Shown here in pieces: positions 42,416 through 43,311 of a DNA stretch of 43,311 nucleotides (position 1 is its first letter; every line of letters begins with the position of its first letter). The position numbers and the translations under genes were made by a program. The DNA comes from Candidatus Omnitrophota bacterium (lineage in GTDB: Bacteria > Omnitrophota > Gorgyraeia > Zapsychrales > JAKLDJ01). The stretch lies in the NCBI GenBank assembly GCA_022703585.1, contig JAKLDJ010000001.1, positions 504,695 through 548,005 of the forward strand, written 5' to 3'. The notes beneath the pieces are model-generated. The model had not been told where the DNA came from. It saw nothing but the letters and a program-made list of their open reading frames with translations, and ran no database searches.

Positions 42416-43311
42416 ATGAATAAACAGTCGTATCCTCAAAAACAAGGCCTCTATAACCCTATCCACGAACACGATAGCTGCGGAGTGGGTTTTGTTGTCA
42501 ATATCGATGGCCGGCAGTCGCACGATATTATCGAACGCGGCATTGAGGTTTTACAAAGATTAGTTCATCGCGGTGCCGCCGGAGAAGATAAAAAAACCGG
42601 GGACGGTGCCGGTATTCTTATTCAGTTGCCGGATGCATTTTTGCGGCGGGTATGCGGCCTACTTAAGATTTCCTTGCCCGCCCAGGGGCAGTATGGCGTT
42701 GGCATGATATTTATGCCTCAAGAAGTTTCAATTCAGAAAAAGTGCCAGAAAATCACCGAAGAAGCGACAAAAGAGGAGAAGCTTGATTTTCTGGGCTGGC
42801 GTACGGTACCGGTTCATCCCGATGCCCTGGGAGAGAAAGCCCGCCAAGAGCAGCCCTGTATCATGCAATGCTTTATCGGCGCCGGGGATACCGATGCGGA
42901 ATCGTTGGAACGAAAATTGTATGTGGTGCGTAAACATATCGAGCACCGCATTGAGGAAACGTTGGGGCTCGGAGACGGTTTTTATATCGCAAGCCTGTCT
43001 TCCCAAACTATTGTTTACAAAGGGATGATGATGGGAACACAGGTAACTGAATTTTATCAGGACCTTAATAATCAGGATTTAGTCAGCGCGGTCGCAGTTA
43101 TCCACCAGCGGTACAGCACCAATACATTCCCGTCATGGAAACTTGCCCAGCCTTTTAGATATCTGGCGCATAACGGAGAAATCAATACGCTGCGCGGCAA
43201 TGTCAATCAAATGCAGGCGCGGGAAAAATCTTTGCAATCAGATTTGCTTGGCGAGGATATCAAGAAAATTCTTCCCATTATCGACGAGGGCGGCAGCGAT
43301 TCCGCCTGCCT
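42416..43311 (+). CDS. gltB: Glutamate synthase large subunit, N-terminal part (runs off the window)
   Basis: This is the N-terminal amidotransferase part of glutamate synthase (GOGAT), which makes two glutamates from glutamine and 2-oxoglutarate. The ATG at 42416 gives a 21-residue propeptide before Cys22 in DSCGVGFVVN, the Ntn-type nucleophile exposed after cleavage. Downstream VLQRLVHRGAAGEDKKTGDGAGILIQLP and YSTNTFPSWKLAQPFR..HNGEINT (family motifs shown in parts) follow in the expected order. The FMN/Fe-S synthase half lies beyond 43311. A nearby ATG at 42403 is out of frame. The gene sits behind its own attenuated leader. Confidence 0.95.
   Translation, partial: MNKQSYPQKQGLYNPIHEHDSCGVGFVVNIDGRQSHDIIERGIEVLQRLVHRGAAGEDKKTGDGAGILIQLPDAFLRRVCGLLKISLPAQGQYGVGMIFMPQEVSIQKKCQKITEEATKEEKLDFLGWRTVPVHPDALGEKARQEQPCIMQCFIGAGDTDAESLERKLYVVRKHIEHRIEETLGLGDGFYIASLSSQTIVYKGMMMGTQVTEFYQDLNNQDLVSAVAVIHQRYSTNTFPSWKLAQPFRYLAHNGEINTLRGNVNQMQAREKSLQSDLLGEDIKKILPIIDEGGSDSAC

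Overview
The window looks like part of the chromosome of an anaerobic, diderm (Gram-negative-type) bacterium. Several predicted outer-membrane beta-barrels and exported proteins support two membranes. Glutaminyl-tRNA synthetase, type III glutamine synthetase, FixCX-type electron-transfer genes, a B12-binding radical SAM protein and a DUF1646 transporter together resemble Candidatus Omnitrophota (OP3) or a relative. That placement is inferred from gene content, with no phylogeny behind it.

Region 1-5.5 kb is housekeeping: the C-terminal part of RNase Y, YmdB, a PilZ protein, Dxs and an unusually short GluRS overlapping it, then a tiny lipoprotein. Region 5.6-6.1 kb is a non-coding transcription unit in which three structured hairpins and tRNA-Gln(CUG) follow one another with an 85-86 nt period. 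Region 6.2-16.9 kb is accessory: a large gingipain-like C25 protease with a beta-propeller, an atypical zinc-ribbon SDR, small unknown proteins, a GT-C-like membrane protein and convergent glnS. Region 17-22.7 kb holds a DUF1646 transporter, two Fur-family regulators with membrane proteins, a Pta/BioD-like P-loop protein and a thiolase. A YfhO-like membrane protein lies on the minus strand at 22.7-25.1 kb.

Region 25.3-43.3 kb is regulatory and nitrogen-related. It starts with a GAF-GAF-ANTAR protein, the architecture of an RNA-binding antiterminator, then a TetR regulator with a radical SAM/B12 protein. A nickel-type NikR operon follows, with a clear operator, an outer-membrane protein and two paralogous small membrane proteins of unknown function, then fixCX. 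The rest is ammonium assimilation: porin, amt-glnK-amt-glnK, GSIII glnN, a class I glutamine amidotransferase, glutamine-dependent nadE and the start of gltB.

The most interesting signal is regulatory. The ~500 bp leader of the porin-amt-glnK operon carries three consecutive modules in which a hexaloop hairpin shares bases with an intrinsic terminator, then a pair of adjacent hexaloop hairpins. The gltB leader has another promoter-hexaloop-terminator module. Five of the six key hexaloops have A at position 1 and G at position 4, the signature bound by ANTAR proteins. I infer that the ANTAR protein encoded here controls nitrogen assimilation by serial transcription antitermination. Other points of interest are the tRNA-Gln hairpin array, the NikR operon with its small membrane proteins, and a GluRS missing about 40 residues of its stem-contact region.
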